Of a stretch of 64,000 nt of DNA, positions 9,445-17,995 are shown piece after piece. Positions within the stretch are counted from its first letter, which is position 1; each line of letters starts with the position of its first letter. This stretch comes from Acetivibrio alkalicellulosi (lineage in GTDB: Bacteria; Bacillota; Clostridia; Acetivibrionales; Acetivibrionaceae): contig VLTH01000002.1 of assembly GCA_008125075.1 (NCBI GenBank), forward strand, positions 547,105 to 611,104, written 5' to 3'. Position numbers and translations under genes: made by a program. Below the pieces are notes generated by a model that did no database searches, was not told the DNA's origin, and saw nothing but the letters and a program-made list of their open reading frames with translations.

Positions 9445-10827
9445 ATGAATTTGTCTGCAAAAAAGGTTGTTTTAATTATTGTTTCTATAGGGTCATTTTT
9501 GACACCATTTATGGCATCTTCTATAAATATAGCGCTTCCTACTATTGACATGGAATTTAATATGGAGGCAGTTTTACTAAGTTGGGTTGCTACATCATAT
9601 TTACTATCATCTGCAATTTTTATTGTTCCATTCGGTAAAATAGGTGATATTGTTGGGAGAAAGAAGATATATATCTATGGAATACTAACATTTACTTTGT
9701 CATCGTTAGGTTGTGCATTATCGTTTTCAACTACCTTACTTATTTTTTTTAGAATAATTCAGGGAATTGGAAGTGCAATGCTATTTGGAACAGGAATAGC
9801 TATGTTGACATCTGCCTATGAAGCTAATGAGCGTGGAAAAGCTATTGGAATAAATACAGCTTCAATATATATAGGACTTACAGCAGGGCCTGTGATAGGT
9901 GGTCTTTTAACAAATGTATTTGGATGGAGAAGTATATTTATTATAAACATACCTTTAGGAATCATAGTGTTATTATTAATTAAGTATTTGTTAAAAGAAG
10001 AGTGGTCTTTAGAATATAAGAAATTTGACTATTATGGATCATTTTTATATGTAACAATGTTATTGATGGTTATTTATGGATTATCTATTCTTCCAGATTA
10101 TACTGGAGTATTAATTATTATTATGGGGATAACTTTATCAGTATTTTTTATAAGATGGGAGCTTAAAGCAAAAGAGCCTATTTTAAATGTATTGCTATTT
10201 AAAAATAACAGGAAATTTGCTATTTCTAATTTTGCTGCATTTATAACTCACAGTGCAACTTTTGCTGTTGGATTTTTAATAAGTTTATACCTTCAATATA
10301 TTAAAGGCTTTAATGCTGGAGAAACGGGTATTATTTTGCTTTTTCAGCCCATTGTTATGGTATTGTTCTCAATTGTTGCAGGAAGACTATCAGATAAAAT
10401 AGAGTCATATATACTATCTTCAATAGGTATGCTTATTATTTCAGTTTCATTAATTGTTTTTTCTTTTATAAGAGAAGATACAAGTATTTTGTATATTATT
10501 ATTTGCTTAATAGTATTAGGTATAGGGATGGCAATTTTTGCGCCTCCTAATGTTCATGCAATAATGAGTTCAGTTGAAAGAAAGTTTTATGGCATAAGTT
10601 CTGCCATGGTGGGAACAATGAAGATTACAGGACAGATGATTAGTATGGCAATTGCTACTTTGGTTATTGGTTTATATATTGGAAATGTTCAAATAGCTCC
10701 TCAAAACTACTTATTATTTATTCAAGGAGAGAAAGTTATTTTTACAGTATATTCAATATTATGTCTAGGGGGATTTTTTAGCTTGTTGATAAAAGGACGT
10801 GAACCCATGGAAGGAAGTAAAGTTTAA
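9445..10827 (+). CDS. MFS drug/H+ antiporter, DHA2 (EmrB/QacA) family
   Basis: A 460-residue integral membrane exporter, probably with 13-14 helices. Helix 1 reads SFLTPFMASSINIALPTI, the DHA2 signature with the conserved S-x-NIALP. Loop 2-3 has motif A as GKIGDIVGRKKIY, helix 4 has RIIQGIGSAMLFG (motif B), and helix 5 has the antiporter motif C as TAGPVIGGLL. Proton-driven export of hydrophobic drugs or cations is typical, but the substrate cannot be read. The start ATG follows AGGAAGGAAC. The gene stands alone, and no regulator of the TetR or MarR type is adjacent. Confidence 0.9.
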   Translation: MNLSAKKVVLIIVSIGSFLTPFMASSINIALPTIDMEFNMEAVLLSWVATSYLLSSAIFIVPFGKIGDIVGRKKIYIYGILTFTLSSLGCALSFSTTLLIFFRIIQGIGSAMLFGTGIAMLTSAYEANERGKAIGINTASIYIGLTAGPVIGGLLTNVFGWRSIFIINIPLGIIVLLLIKYLLKEEWSLEYKKFDYYGSFLYVTMLLMVIYGLSILPDYTGVLIIIMGITLSVFFIRWELKAKEPILNVLLFKNNRKFAISNFAAFITHSATFAVGFLISLYLQYIKGFNAGETGIILLFQPIVMVLFSIVAGRLSDKIESYILSSIGMLIISVSLIVFSFIREDTSILYIIICLIVLGIGMAIFAPPNVHAIMSSVERKFYGISSAMVGTMKITGQMISMAIATLVIGLYIGNVQIAPQNYLLFIQGEKVIFTVYSILCLGGFFSLLIKGREPMEGSKV

Positions 10828-10975
10828 TCTATTTCCAGAATATTTCCCGATAAAAATCCATATAAATATCTAAAACGATTTTATTGTTTGTATATATATA
10901 TGAAAGAATGTAAGAGAATTCAGTTTTTAAAAATAAACAGAAACAAAAATTTTTTTATAAATTTTGCAAATATTC

Positions 10976-11005
10976 TTGATTAATTGCATATAGTTGTGGT
11001 ATTAT
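10976..11005 (+). promoter_or_regulatory. Sigma-A-type promoter of a short transcript
   Basis: TTGATT, an 18-base spacer, then TATTAT. It points into a short hairpin-rich region that ends in a strong terminator about 75 bases downstream. Confidence 0.5.
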
Positions 11006-11010
11006 GTATG

Positions 11011-11081
11011 AGAGTAACTTCTTTTTCTCAAAGTTACTCCCCTTGTTCGAGAGCTTTTTACCGGAGCTCTCATTTTTTTTT
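11011..11081 (+). ncRNA. Candidate ~70-nt small RNA or terminated leader
   Basis: It starts just after the promoter at 10976-11005. The first hairpin is GAGTAACTT / AAGTTACTC (11012-11039). The second is GAGAGCT / AGCTCTC (11049-11071), followed by a run of nine T, a textbook terminator. No ORF fits inside. It may be an independent small RNA or an attenuated leader of the small membrane gene that begins ~100 bases later. No known RNA family was recognised. The rest of the 10828-11183 gap is AT-rich without other features. Confidence 0.4.
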
Positions 11082-11183
11082 CTATTAATAAAGAGTGAAA
11101 TTGTTTAGCTAAAAGCTAAGGATTGGAGCTTTTAGGTGGAGACTTAGAATAAAATAAAATTTTATATATTTTGGAGGATTTTT

Positions 11184-11462
11184 ATGATTAGTTCCCATTT
11201 GTCAGGAGTAATAATAGTTGGAATAGTATTTTTTACAGGATTAATTATAGCAGTAGCATCAATATTATCTGACCATAAGTTAAAGGCGGAAAAAATAAAA
11301 GCTGATGCTATGGTAAAAGCAGAGGAGATAAAAGCAAAAAATCAGCTGGAAATAGAAAAATTGATATTACAAGACCAGAATAAAATAAATATACAGAATA
11401 TTAAAAAAGAGGACAGTGTTTTAGAAGACACTAATAAGGCAAAAAACAAACTATCTAATTAA
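11184..11462 (+). CDS. Small single-pass membrane protein with charged helix
   Basis: No family recognised. The 92-residue product has one hydrophobic helix at about residues 7-27 (IIVGIVFFTGLIIAVASIL). A long Lys/Glu/Ala-rich segment (LKAEKIKADAMVKAEEIKAK) follows and should form an amphipathic helix or coiled coil in the cytoplasm. The ribosome site TTGGAGGATTTTT is strong and the ATG is clear, which supports real translation. The stop codon overlaps the 60-base palindrome that follows. It might be a membrane scaffold or toxin-sized peptide, but nothing decides this. Confidence 0.6.
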   Translation: MISSHLSGVIIVGIVFFTGLIIAVASILSDHKLKAEKIKADAMVKAEEIKAKNQLEIEKLILQDQNKINIQNIKKEDSVLEDTNKAKNKLSN

Positions 11463-11520
11463 GGAAGCAAAAGAACCGTCCCCCTGCTTCGAAGCGGGGG
11501 GACGGTTCTTTTGCTTCCTT
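11461..11520. terminator. 60-base near-perfect palindrome, probable bidirectional terminator
   Basis: All 60 bases read the same on both strands except for one T-G pair, which would still wobble in RNA. The arms contain AAAAGAACCGTCCCCC and the centre GCTTCGAAGC is itself palindromic. It separates the convergent small membrane gene and the V-ATPase operon. The core AAAAGAACCGTCCCC recurs near 53753-53777 inside the fliB gene, so this is a repeat family as well as a terminator. Confidence 0.75.
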
Positions 11521-11525
11521 TGGTT

Positions 11526-12179
11526 TTAGTTAGATGCTTTTCTTGCTTGTTCTATCATCATATCTTTTACTTTCATAAGTCGTGTAAGATTACCTCTTTC
11601 GTTTTCATCAAGCTTCATTGTAATAAACTTGATTGTTTCGGTTAATTGAGGTATCAAGACATATTCTAGAGCGTTAACCCGTCTTCTTGTCTTTTCTATT
11701 TCCTGGGCAAGAAGCTGGGAGGACTTTTCCATTTGAGCTAGTTCAAGCATGGATGGAAGCACCTGTGCTAATGTTCCTATAGCGCTGTCAAGTTCTCCAG
11801 AAGTAGATGCAAAACCATAAGGGTAAATATCACTCTGATCCTCACTAGACGTCTTAAAATCTAAAACAGGCACGTCTACGCTCATTATGTTTTTTGTAGA
11901 TACTTCAAGAGTAATTCCCTGTTTGGGAAACATTAAAGCTCCTTCAAGGGATTCAGAAGACATAACAGCTCTAGCTATAAGAAAGTTTTGGTGAACTTTA
12001 ATTAGCATTTCTTCAACTTTTTCACGAAGTTCTTTGTTTTTTCGAACTAAATCGAGAAACTTTTTCATTAATTCGTCTCGTTTATCTTTTAGAAGCTTGT
12101 GACCTCTTCTTGCTACCTTAAGCCTCTTTTTTAATCGGGTTAGCTCCATTCTAGTTGGGTTAACACGCATTATAGCCAT
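11526..12179 (-). CDS. ntpD: V-type ATP synthase subunit D
   Basis: Central-shaft subunit that couples rotation of the A3B3 head to the membrane ring. The 217-residue protein starts [32 protein letters not shown], the family signature, and has long N- and C-terminal helices that form the shaft coiled coil, with a small central fold (~70-130). It is the last gene of the operon, 106 bases after ntpB. A strong AAAGGAGGT ribosome site precedes the ATG. Confidence 0.96.
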   Translation of the reverse strand: MAIMRVNPTRMELTRLKKRLKVARRGHKLLKDKRDELMKKFLDLVRKNKELREKVEEMLIKVHQNFLIARAVMSSESLEGALMFPKQGITLEVSTKNIMSVDVPVLDFKTSSEDQSDIYPYGFASTSGELDSAIGTLAQVLPSMLELAQMEKSSQLLAQEIEKTRRRVNALEYVLIPQLTETIKFITMKLDENERGNLTRLMKVKDMMIEQARKASN

Positions 12180-12254
12180 AAAAATTACCTCCTTTTTAGC
12201 TATTACTTAATCTATCCACATGTGCCTGTTATCTCGATATTGTTCTTACTTAAC

Positions 12255-12292
12255 GGCCATGGGAAAAGTGGAAGTAATATTTCCCTTAATCT
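12255..12292. repeat. Half copy of the ACTTCCACTTTTCAC element at the end of ntpB
   Basis: GGGAAAAGTGGAAGTAATATTTCCC matches the right arm seen at 61158-61193 and the inverse of the left arms elsewhere. It overlaps the ntpB stop codon and lies before ntpD, so it sits inside an operon. Confidence 0.5.
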
Positions 12293-13659
12293 TTAGGTAA
12301 ATACTTGTCAAGGAATTCATCCTTAATACGCTTAAGCTCAGACCTAGGGAGTATTGATAGAAGATTCCAACCTGTTTGTAAGGTTTTTTCAATTGTCCTG
12401 TCTTCTTCAAAGCCCTGAGATACATAGTCTTTTTCAAAGGAATCTGCAAATTTGGCATAAAGCTTATCTATATCAGTTAGTGCCGCGTCACCTAGGATTA
12501 CAGCTAATTCTTTTGCCTCCTTACCTCTTGCATAAGCGGCAAATAGCTGATTCATTGTATCTGCGTGGTCTTCTCTTGTTTTACCTTTTCCGATACCTTT
12601 ATCCTTTAGACGGGATAAAGAAGGTAAAACATCTATAGGAGGCATGATACCTCTTCTATAAAGCTCTCTGTTTAAAATGATCTGTCCTTCTGTAATATAA
12701 CCTGTAAGGTCAGGGATTGGATGGGTTTTATCATCCTCAGGCATGGTTAGTATAGGTATTAAAGTAATACTTCCTTCTGCATCTCTTTTTCTACCTGCTC
12801 TTTCATAAAGTGTTGCAAGGTCAGTGTATAGATAGCCAGGGTATCCCCTTCTACCAGGAACCTCTTTTCTTGCAGCAGATACTTCACGAAGAGCTTCTGC
12901 ATAATTTGTTATGTCTGTAAGTATTACAAGAACATGCATGTCTTTTTCAAATGCAAGATATTCAGCAGCGGTAAGAGCCATTCTAGGAGTAGCTATACGT
13001 TCTATAGCAGGGTCGTCTGCCAAGTTTATAAATAGGACGGTACGATCGATAGCACCAGTTCTCTTAAAGTCAGATATAAAAAAGTCAGACTCTTCAAAAG
13101 TTATACCTATTGCAGCAAAAACAACGGCAAATTTGCTGTCAGCCCCTAAAACTTTTGCCTGCCTTGCAATTTGAGCTGCAAGCTGGGCGTGGGGAAGACC
13201 GGAGCCTGAAAATATAGGAAGTTTTTGACCTCTAACAAGGGTATTTAGGCCATCTATGGCTGAAACACCTGTCTGAATAAATTCAGATGGATAATTTCTT
13301 GCTGCGGGATTCATGGGGATACCATTTATATCAAGTCTTGTATCAGGAATGATCTTTGGACCTCCATCTATGGGCTTACCAAGACCACTAAAAACTCTTC
13401 CAAGCATGTCTAATGATACGGGAAACTCGATTCCCTTACCTAAAAATCTTACTTTACTCTCTGCCACGTTAATACCGGCAGCACTTTCAAAAAGCTGAAC
13501 CAAGGCATTGTCTTCATTTACTTCCAAAACCCTGCAGCCCCTTATTTCACCACTTGAAAGCTCTATTTCTCCAAGTTCGCCGTATTTTACGCCATCTACT
13601 TTTTTAACAAGCATTAATGGCCCTGCAACCTCGGATATAGTTTTATATTCTCTAAGCAT
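12286..13659 (-). CDS. ntpB: V-type ATP synthase subunit B (non-catalytic)
   Basis: Non-catalytic head subunit of 457 residues. It starts [13 protein letters not shown] (beta-barrel), and the nucleotide-fold region reads [20 protein letters not shown], where subunit A has its P-loop; the missing GKT is normal for B. The signature [20 protein letters not shown] is present at ~345-365. Its ATG overlaps the end of ntpA by 8 bases, which favours translational coupling and the 1:1 stoichiometry. Confidence 0.97.
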   Translation of the reverse strand: MLREYKTISEVAGPLMLVKKVDGVKYGELGEIELSSGEIRGCRVLEVNEDNALVQLFESAAGINVAESKVRFLGKGIEFPVSLDMLGRVFSGLGKPIDGGPKIIPDTRLDINGIPMNPAARNYPSEFIQTGVSAIDGLNTLVRGQKLPIFSGSGLPHAQLAAQIARQAKVLGADSKFAVVFAAIGITFEESDFFISDFKRTGAIDRTVLFINLADDPAIERIATPRMALTAAEYLAFEKDMHVLVILTDITNYAEALREVSAARKEVPGRRGYPGYLYTDLATLYERAGRKRDAEGSITLIPILTMPEDDKTHPIPDLTGYITEGQIILNRELYRRGIMPPIDVLPSLSRLKDKGIGKGKTREDHADTMNQLFAAYARGKEAKELAVILGDAALTDIDKLYAKFADSFEKDYVSQGFEEDRTIEKTLQTGWNLLSILPRSELKRIKDEFLDKYLPKD

Positions 13660-15430
13660 TTTTGTCCACCTCCTTTGATATGAGGGATTCTATCTCATTT
13701 TTTAGCTCAGTTTCAATATTATATATATGACTGTTTACTTGATCTTCTGTTGTATATTTTGCTCTTCCTATTTTTTCTCTTACAGGTATATCAAATAGGT
13801 CTTTTATACTAACACCAGACTCAATTGCCTTTTTACCCTGATAATAAAAACTCATTATAAGTTTTAACATCCTGTATTGCTTATTTAAAGAGGTATAGGT
13901 ATCTACGTCGTGAAAAGCATTTTGATGAAGATAGTCTTCACGTATAGATTTAGCAGACTCTAAAGTCACTCTGTCACTAGATGATAGAGCATCTACACCA
14001 ACAAGTCTAACTATTTCTTCTAATTCCGCTTCTTCCTGCAATATCTTCATAGCATCTGATCTAAGACCGCCCCAATCCTTTGAAACATTTTCGCTCACCC
14101 ATTTGTCCAACCTATCAAGATAAAGTGAATAACTTAAAAGCCAGTTTACAGCTGGGAAGTGACGTCTATAAGCAAGTGCTGCATCAAGTCCCCAAAATAC
14201 TTTAACTATTCTAAGTGTTGCCTGAGTAACAGGTTCGGAAAGGTCTCCTCCAGGAGGAGAAACAGCTCCTATAGCTGTAAGTGCGCCTTCTCTTCCATTT
14301 GTTCCAAGACTTATGACTCTTCCAGCTCTTTCATAAAACTGTGCAAGTCTTGAGCTAAGGTAAGCAGGATATCCTTCTTCGCCAGGCATTTCCTCAAGTC
14401 TTCCAGACATTTCTCTTAGAGCCTCTGCCCAACGAGAAGTAGAGTCTGCCATTAATGCCACACTGTAGCCCATATCCCTGAAATACTCAGCTATAGTGAT
14501 TCCGGTATATATAGAAGCTTCTCGTGCTGCAACAGGCATGTCAGATGTGTTTGCAATAAGTACAGTTCTTTTCATCAGAGATTCCCCTGTTTTAGGATCT
14601 TTCAATTCTGGGAATTCCATAAGAACATCAGTCATTTCATTTCCACGCTCACCGCAACCTATATATACAACTATTTCAGCATCAGCCCATTTTGCAAGCT
14701 GATGCTGAACTACAGTTTTGCCGCTTCCGAAAGGACCAGGTACAGCAGCTACACCACCTTTTGCAATAGGGAAAAATGTATCAATTACCCTCTGACCTGT
14801 TATCAGTGGAGCATCAGGGGATAATTTTTGCTTATATGGCCTACCTTTACGAACAGGCCATTTTTGCATCATTTGAATGTCAACTCTTTCGCCGTTATCT
14901 TTTTTTACTACAGCAACAGTATCTGTTACAGTAAAATCTCCAGCTTGAATTTTCTCAATTGTTCCAGCAATCCCATAGGGTATCATTATTTTGTGCTCAA
15001 TAACAACTGTTTCCTGAACTACGCCTATTATGTCACCTGCACTTACTTTAAGACCTTTTTCAACAGTGGGAACAAACTTCCACTTCTTTTGCCTGTCTAA
15101 AGAAGTAACCTCTATACCTCTTGTTATATTACTTCCAACCATTTCCCTCATTTTCTCAAGGGGTCTTTGGATACCGTCAAACATATTCTCAATAAGTCCA
15201 GGTCCTAATTCAACGCTAAGTGGTACTCCTGTTGAAACAACAGGCTCACCTGGCCCTAAGCCAGCAGTCTCTTCATAAACCTGAATTGAGGCTTTGTCAC
15301 CATGCATTTCTATTATTTCGCCTATAAGCCTATGCTCACTTACACGTACCACGTCAAACATATTTGCATCACGCATACCTTCAGCAATAACCAAAGGGCC
15401 CGAGACTTTAACGATTGTTCCTTTGCTCAA
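13652..15430 (-). CDS. ntpA: V-type ATP synthase catalytic subunit A
   Basis: Catalytic head subunit, 592 residues. It has the N-terminal barrel, the non-homologous insert at ~115-190 typical of V/A-type A subunits, Walker [18 protein letters not shown] at ~235, the GERGNEM motif, and Walker [21 protein letters not shown] hydrolysis or synthesis occurs here. The start is a TTG at 15430 preceded by GAAGGGATG. The operon gives a complete V1 and Vo, so the enzyme should be functional. Confidence 0.97.
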   Translation of the reverse strand: MSKGTIVKVSGPLVIAEGMRDANMFDVVRVSEHRLIGEIIEMHGDKASIQVYEETAGLGPGEPVVSTGVPLSVELGPGLIENMFDGIQRPLEKMREMVGSNITRGIEVTSLDRQKKWKFVPTVEKGLKVSAGDIIGVVQETVVIEHKIMIPYGIAGTIEKIQAGDFTVTDTVAVVKKDNGERVDIQMMQKWPVRKGRPYKQKLSPDAPLITGQRVIDTFFPIAKGGVAAVPGPFGSGKTVVQHQLAKWADAEIVVYIGCGERGNEMTDVLMEFPELKDPKTGESLMKRTVLIANTSDMPVAAREASIYTGITIAEYFRDMGYSVALMADSTSRWAEALREMSGRLEEMPGEEGYPAYLSSRLAQFYERAGRVISLGTNGREGALTAIGAVSPPGGDLSEPVTQATLRIVKVFWGLDAALAYRRHFPAVNWLLSYSLYLDRLDKWVSENVSKDWGGLRSDAMKILQEEAELEEIVRLVGVDALSSSDRVTLESAKSIREDYLHQNAFHDVDTYTSLNKQYRMLKLIMSFYYQGKKAIESGVSIKDLFDIPVREKIGRAKYTTEDQVNSHIYNIETELKNEIESLISKEVDKNA

Positions 15431-15522
15431 TGCTCATCCCTTCTTTCATCAATATTTTACCAATATTTAGGCTCCGCCTGACAACAAAACAGGGGAACTA
15501 TGTCTTTAAAAAAGACTTAATT

Positions 15523-15843
15523 TTACTCATCTCTAAATAGTATATCTGCACCTACAGCACGTTCAACGCTCTTTTTAACTCCTTTAATTCCTATTCCTAA
15601 GGATCCTGCGTTGCCAGGTATGGGTATTATGGCAGGAAATTTTTTTTCGCTGTATTGATCAATTGTAGAGACAATGTCTACAGCGACTTGCTCTGTTATA
15701 TAAATAACTGCATATTGTTCGTCTGCTATTTTTTCTAAAACCTCTTGTGCTTCGAGAGGTGTAGAAACAGGAAAAACAGACATTCCTACAGCTTTAAAAC
15801 CCATAATACTGTCTTTATCACCTATAACTCCAATTTTATACAT
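15523..15843 (-). CDS. ntpG: V-type ATP synthase subunit F
   Basis: A 106-residue shaft-tip subunit (called NtpG in Enterococcus, F elsewhere). It starts MYKIGVIGDKDSIMGFKAVGM, the GDxD/GF signature, and has a small Rossmann-like fold with EEIADEQYAVIYITEQVA-like spacing. It overlaps the end of ntpC by 8 bases, so the two are probably coupled. A 92-base gap then leads to ntpA. Confidence 0.94.
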   Translation of the reverse strand: MYKIGVIGDKDSIMGFKAVGMSVFPVSTPLEAQEVLEKIADEQYAVIYITEQVAVDIVSTIDQYSEKKFPAIIPIPGNAGSLGIGIKGVKKSVERAVGADILFRDE

Positions 15844-16846
15844 AAGCCTCTCTCAGCCTTTCTCTTATTATTTCATTAGAAATATTATTTATTTTACCTA
15901 CCATGACAATTCTTGCATTTTTTATTTCTGTTTCCTTTGCAATCAAATAGCCTATTAACGGCTCTACTCCAAAAGCTATAAACTTAGCTTTTTTTACAAA
16001 TGAAATGATATAATTATCACACAACTTTTCAAACTTTGTAAGGCTACCAGAAGACTTAACATCTTCAAGCCCCTCTTCAAGAAAATTACCGTAATCACTA
16101 TACCTTAAAGATTCTAAAAAGTTATCCAATGAGTTATCTAAGTTTTCAACAAAGATTTTGCTGTCAATTTTCCCACCTGGAACTAAAACCTTTTGGAGAA
16201 AATCCCAAGTTTTTTTAAGGTTTTTTATTCTTAAAAAAGTTCTTATGTTACAGACATCAATCATTATTACAATTAGATCTTTTAAAAACTCACTTGCTGA
16301 TGCCTGGGCAATTTCTTTCATATGAAGATAGTTTGCTTTGTCCAATATTAAATCTATTAACTGTGGATCACCAGTTCTTCCAAAAGTGTCAATACATTCT
16401 TCAACTGCACTTCTCATAATAGCTGGCATATCACTTAAGTTTCTATCCTGAAGCATTATTTTAAGTTTATTTAAAGGAAAGGAACCGGACTCAATTAATA
16501 TATCTACTGTTTCCTGACCTGAAAATTCAGCTTTTAAAAACACTTTAATGTTGTGATAGTCATTTGATAAAAGAAACATGTTTATTATTTCAGGCTCTGG
16601 AGCAAGGTCACTTAGCAATTGATAAACTTTTTTGTATTCATCCTTTAAAAGTTCTTCATATTGAAGAGGACTTTTGATTTCTAAACCATGTCCATAGTCT
16701 ACTTCAAGTAAAGTCTTTAGTGCTTCATCAGGTGATTTAGAATCAACCATTCTGTCAAATTTTAAGTTGTCTATAAGTTTTTTTTCTATAGCACGGATTC
16801 TAGAAACTGCATATATATATTTTGATTCATCTATTTTTTTTGACAA
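15836..16846 (-). CDS. ntpC: V-type ATP synthase subunit C
   Basis: A 336-residue, mostly helical subunit (d in eukaryotes) that seats the shaft on the rotor ring. The N-terminus YIYAVSRIRAIEKKLI and the later LLSNDYHNIKVFLKAEFSG match the V/A-type subunit C family. The start is TTG at 16846, 7 bases after an excellent AGGAGGAAC; no ATG fits the family start. It lies between ntpE and ntpG. Confidence 0.93.
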   Translation of the reverse strand: MSKKIDESKYIYAVSRIRAIEKKLIDNLKFDRMVDSKSPDEALKTLLEVDYGHGLEIKSPLQYEELLKDEYKKVYQLLSDLAPEPEIINMFLLSNDYHNIKVFLKAEFSGQETVDILIESGSFPLNKLKIMLQDRNLSDMPAIMRSAVEECIDTFGRTGDPQLIDLILDKANYLHMKEIAQASASEFLKDLIVIMIDVCNIRTFLRIKNLKKTWDFLQKVLVPGGKIDSKIFVENLDNSLDNFLESLRYSDYGNFLEEGLEDVKSSGSLTKFEKLCDNYIISFVKKAKFIAFGVEPLIGYLIAKETEIKNARIVMVGKINNISNEIIRERLREAYV

Positions 16847-16889
16847 GCTAAGTTCCTCCTTTCATAAATAGTAAGTTTTACATGATAAA

Positions 16890-17486
16890 TTAAAATAGTG
16901 ATCTAATGACTTCAGATTCTATTTCATCACGCTTCATTCTTATTATTGAATCAAAGGAGTTATTAACTTCTATATCATCAAGTTTTAAAATAAAGCCTCC
17001 ATTGATGTTTCTTGTTTCATCCGAAAGATTGACTTTTACCTTAATGCCTCTAGTAGAAAGCTTATTATTAACTTCCTGGACAAAATCAGAAGGTAGCCTT
17101 TTTTTGTCCCTTTCATTGAGTATTATTTCTTCGCTGCCATTTTTTATTGAGTTTACAATCAATTCAAAAATAATTGAATTATATTGTTCATCAGGCATGT
17201 TGTTAAGTTTTTTTATTGTTAGATCAAAAGCTTCTTCAACAATTTCCTGTTTAGCTTGAAGTCTTTGCTTTCTAGCTTCAAGTTCAGCAACTGCCTTAAG
17301 TCTTTTTTTAACTTCTACAGCTTCAATTTTGGCTTTTTCCAGGATTTCATTCTTTTTAGCTTCTGCATCTTTTTTTGCATTATTTATTATATCAGATGCT
17401 TCTTTTTGGGCCCTTTTAATGTTTTCTTCTGCATGTAGCTGAGCCTCTTCAAGTATCCTCTCCTTAATTTTGTTTACTCCTGACAT
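16890..17486 (-). CDS. ntpE: V-type ATP synthase subunit E
   Basis: A 198-residue peripheral stator subunit. The N-terminal ~90 residues form a charged coiled coil (EEAQLHAEENIKRAQKEASD), which pairs with the G/H-type subunit. The C-terminal half forms the globular cap (NGGFILKLDDIEVNNSFDSIIRMKRDEIE) that binds the A/B head. It lies between the proteolipid and subunit C genes. Confidence 0.93.
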   Translation of the reverse strand: MSGVNKIKERILEEAQLHAEENIKRAQKEASDIINNAKKDAEAKKNEILEKAKIEAVEVKKRLKAVAELEARKQRLQAKQEIVEEAFDLTIKKLNNMPDEQYNSIIFELIVNSIKNGSEEIILNERDKKRLPSDFVQEVNNKLSTRGIKVKVNLSDETRNINGGFILKLDDIEVNNSFDSIIRMKRDEIESEVIRSLF

Positions 17487-17509
17487 TTAGGACACTCCTT
17501 TTATATAAA

Positions 17510-17983
17510 TTAGACTTTACCCAGCATTAAAAATGAAATTATAAAAGCTAGGATGGCAAACATTTCAACCATAAGTGCAAGTGTGATAGCTCTACCCATA
17601 CTCTCAGGTCTTTTAGCTATCATATTTATTCCTGATGCAGCAACTTTTCCCTGATATATTCCAGACATTAAACCTGTCAATCCAACAGGAATACCAGCTG
17701 CAAAGAGAAAGAGTCCACTTTCTAAAGATAAATCGCCACCAATATTAACATTACCAAGGATCAAGAAGGCAATAACAAAACCATAAATTGCCTGTGTACT
17801 TGCAATTGCTTCAAGTATCATTACAGGAACAAACTTTCCAGGATCTTCAGTTAAAACACCTGTACCTGCCTGACCAGCTATTCCTACACCTTTAGATGAA
17901 CCCATACCTGCTACAAAGAAAGCTATTGCAGCACCAAACATTGCCCAAATGTTACCGTTTAAAGTTTGAAACAAAAACTCCAT
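17510..17983 (-). CDS. ntpK: V-type ATP synthase proteolipid subunit K (four-helix rotor subunit)
   Basis: A 157-residue rotor subunit, a duplicated two-hairpin (16-kDa) form. The essential ion carboxylate is Glu140 in helix 4 (ALMVEMFAIL). The helix 2 segment ASTQAIYGF supplies Thr63 and Gln64, and Gln111 lies at the start of the loop/helix 3 region. This set closely matches the Na+ ligands of Enterococcus NtpK (Thr64, Gln65, Gln110, Glu139), so sodium coupling is likely but inferred. Glu58 in helix 2 is an extra carboxylate. Confidence 0.95.
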   Translation of the reverse strand: MEFLFQTLNGNIWAMFGAAIAFFVAGMGSSKGVGIAGQAGTGVLTEDPGKFVPVMILEAIASTQAIYGFVIAFLILGNVNIGGDLSLESGLFLFAAGIPVGLTGLMSGIYQGKVAASGINMIAKRPESMGRAITLALMVEMFAILAFIISFLMLGKV

Positions 17984-17995
17984 AAATTTTACCTC

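Noticed and set aside
9276-9551. 91-residue minus-strand ORF over the repeat and MFS start
   Set aside because: It overlaps the start of a clear MFS gene and reads through the twin-hairpin repeat; no ribosome site.
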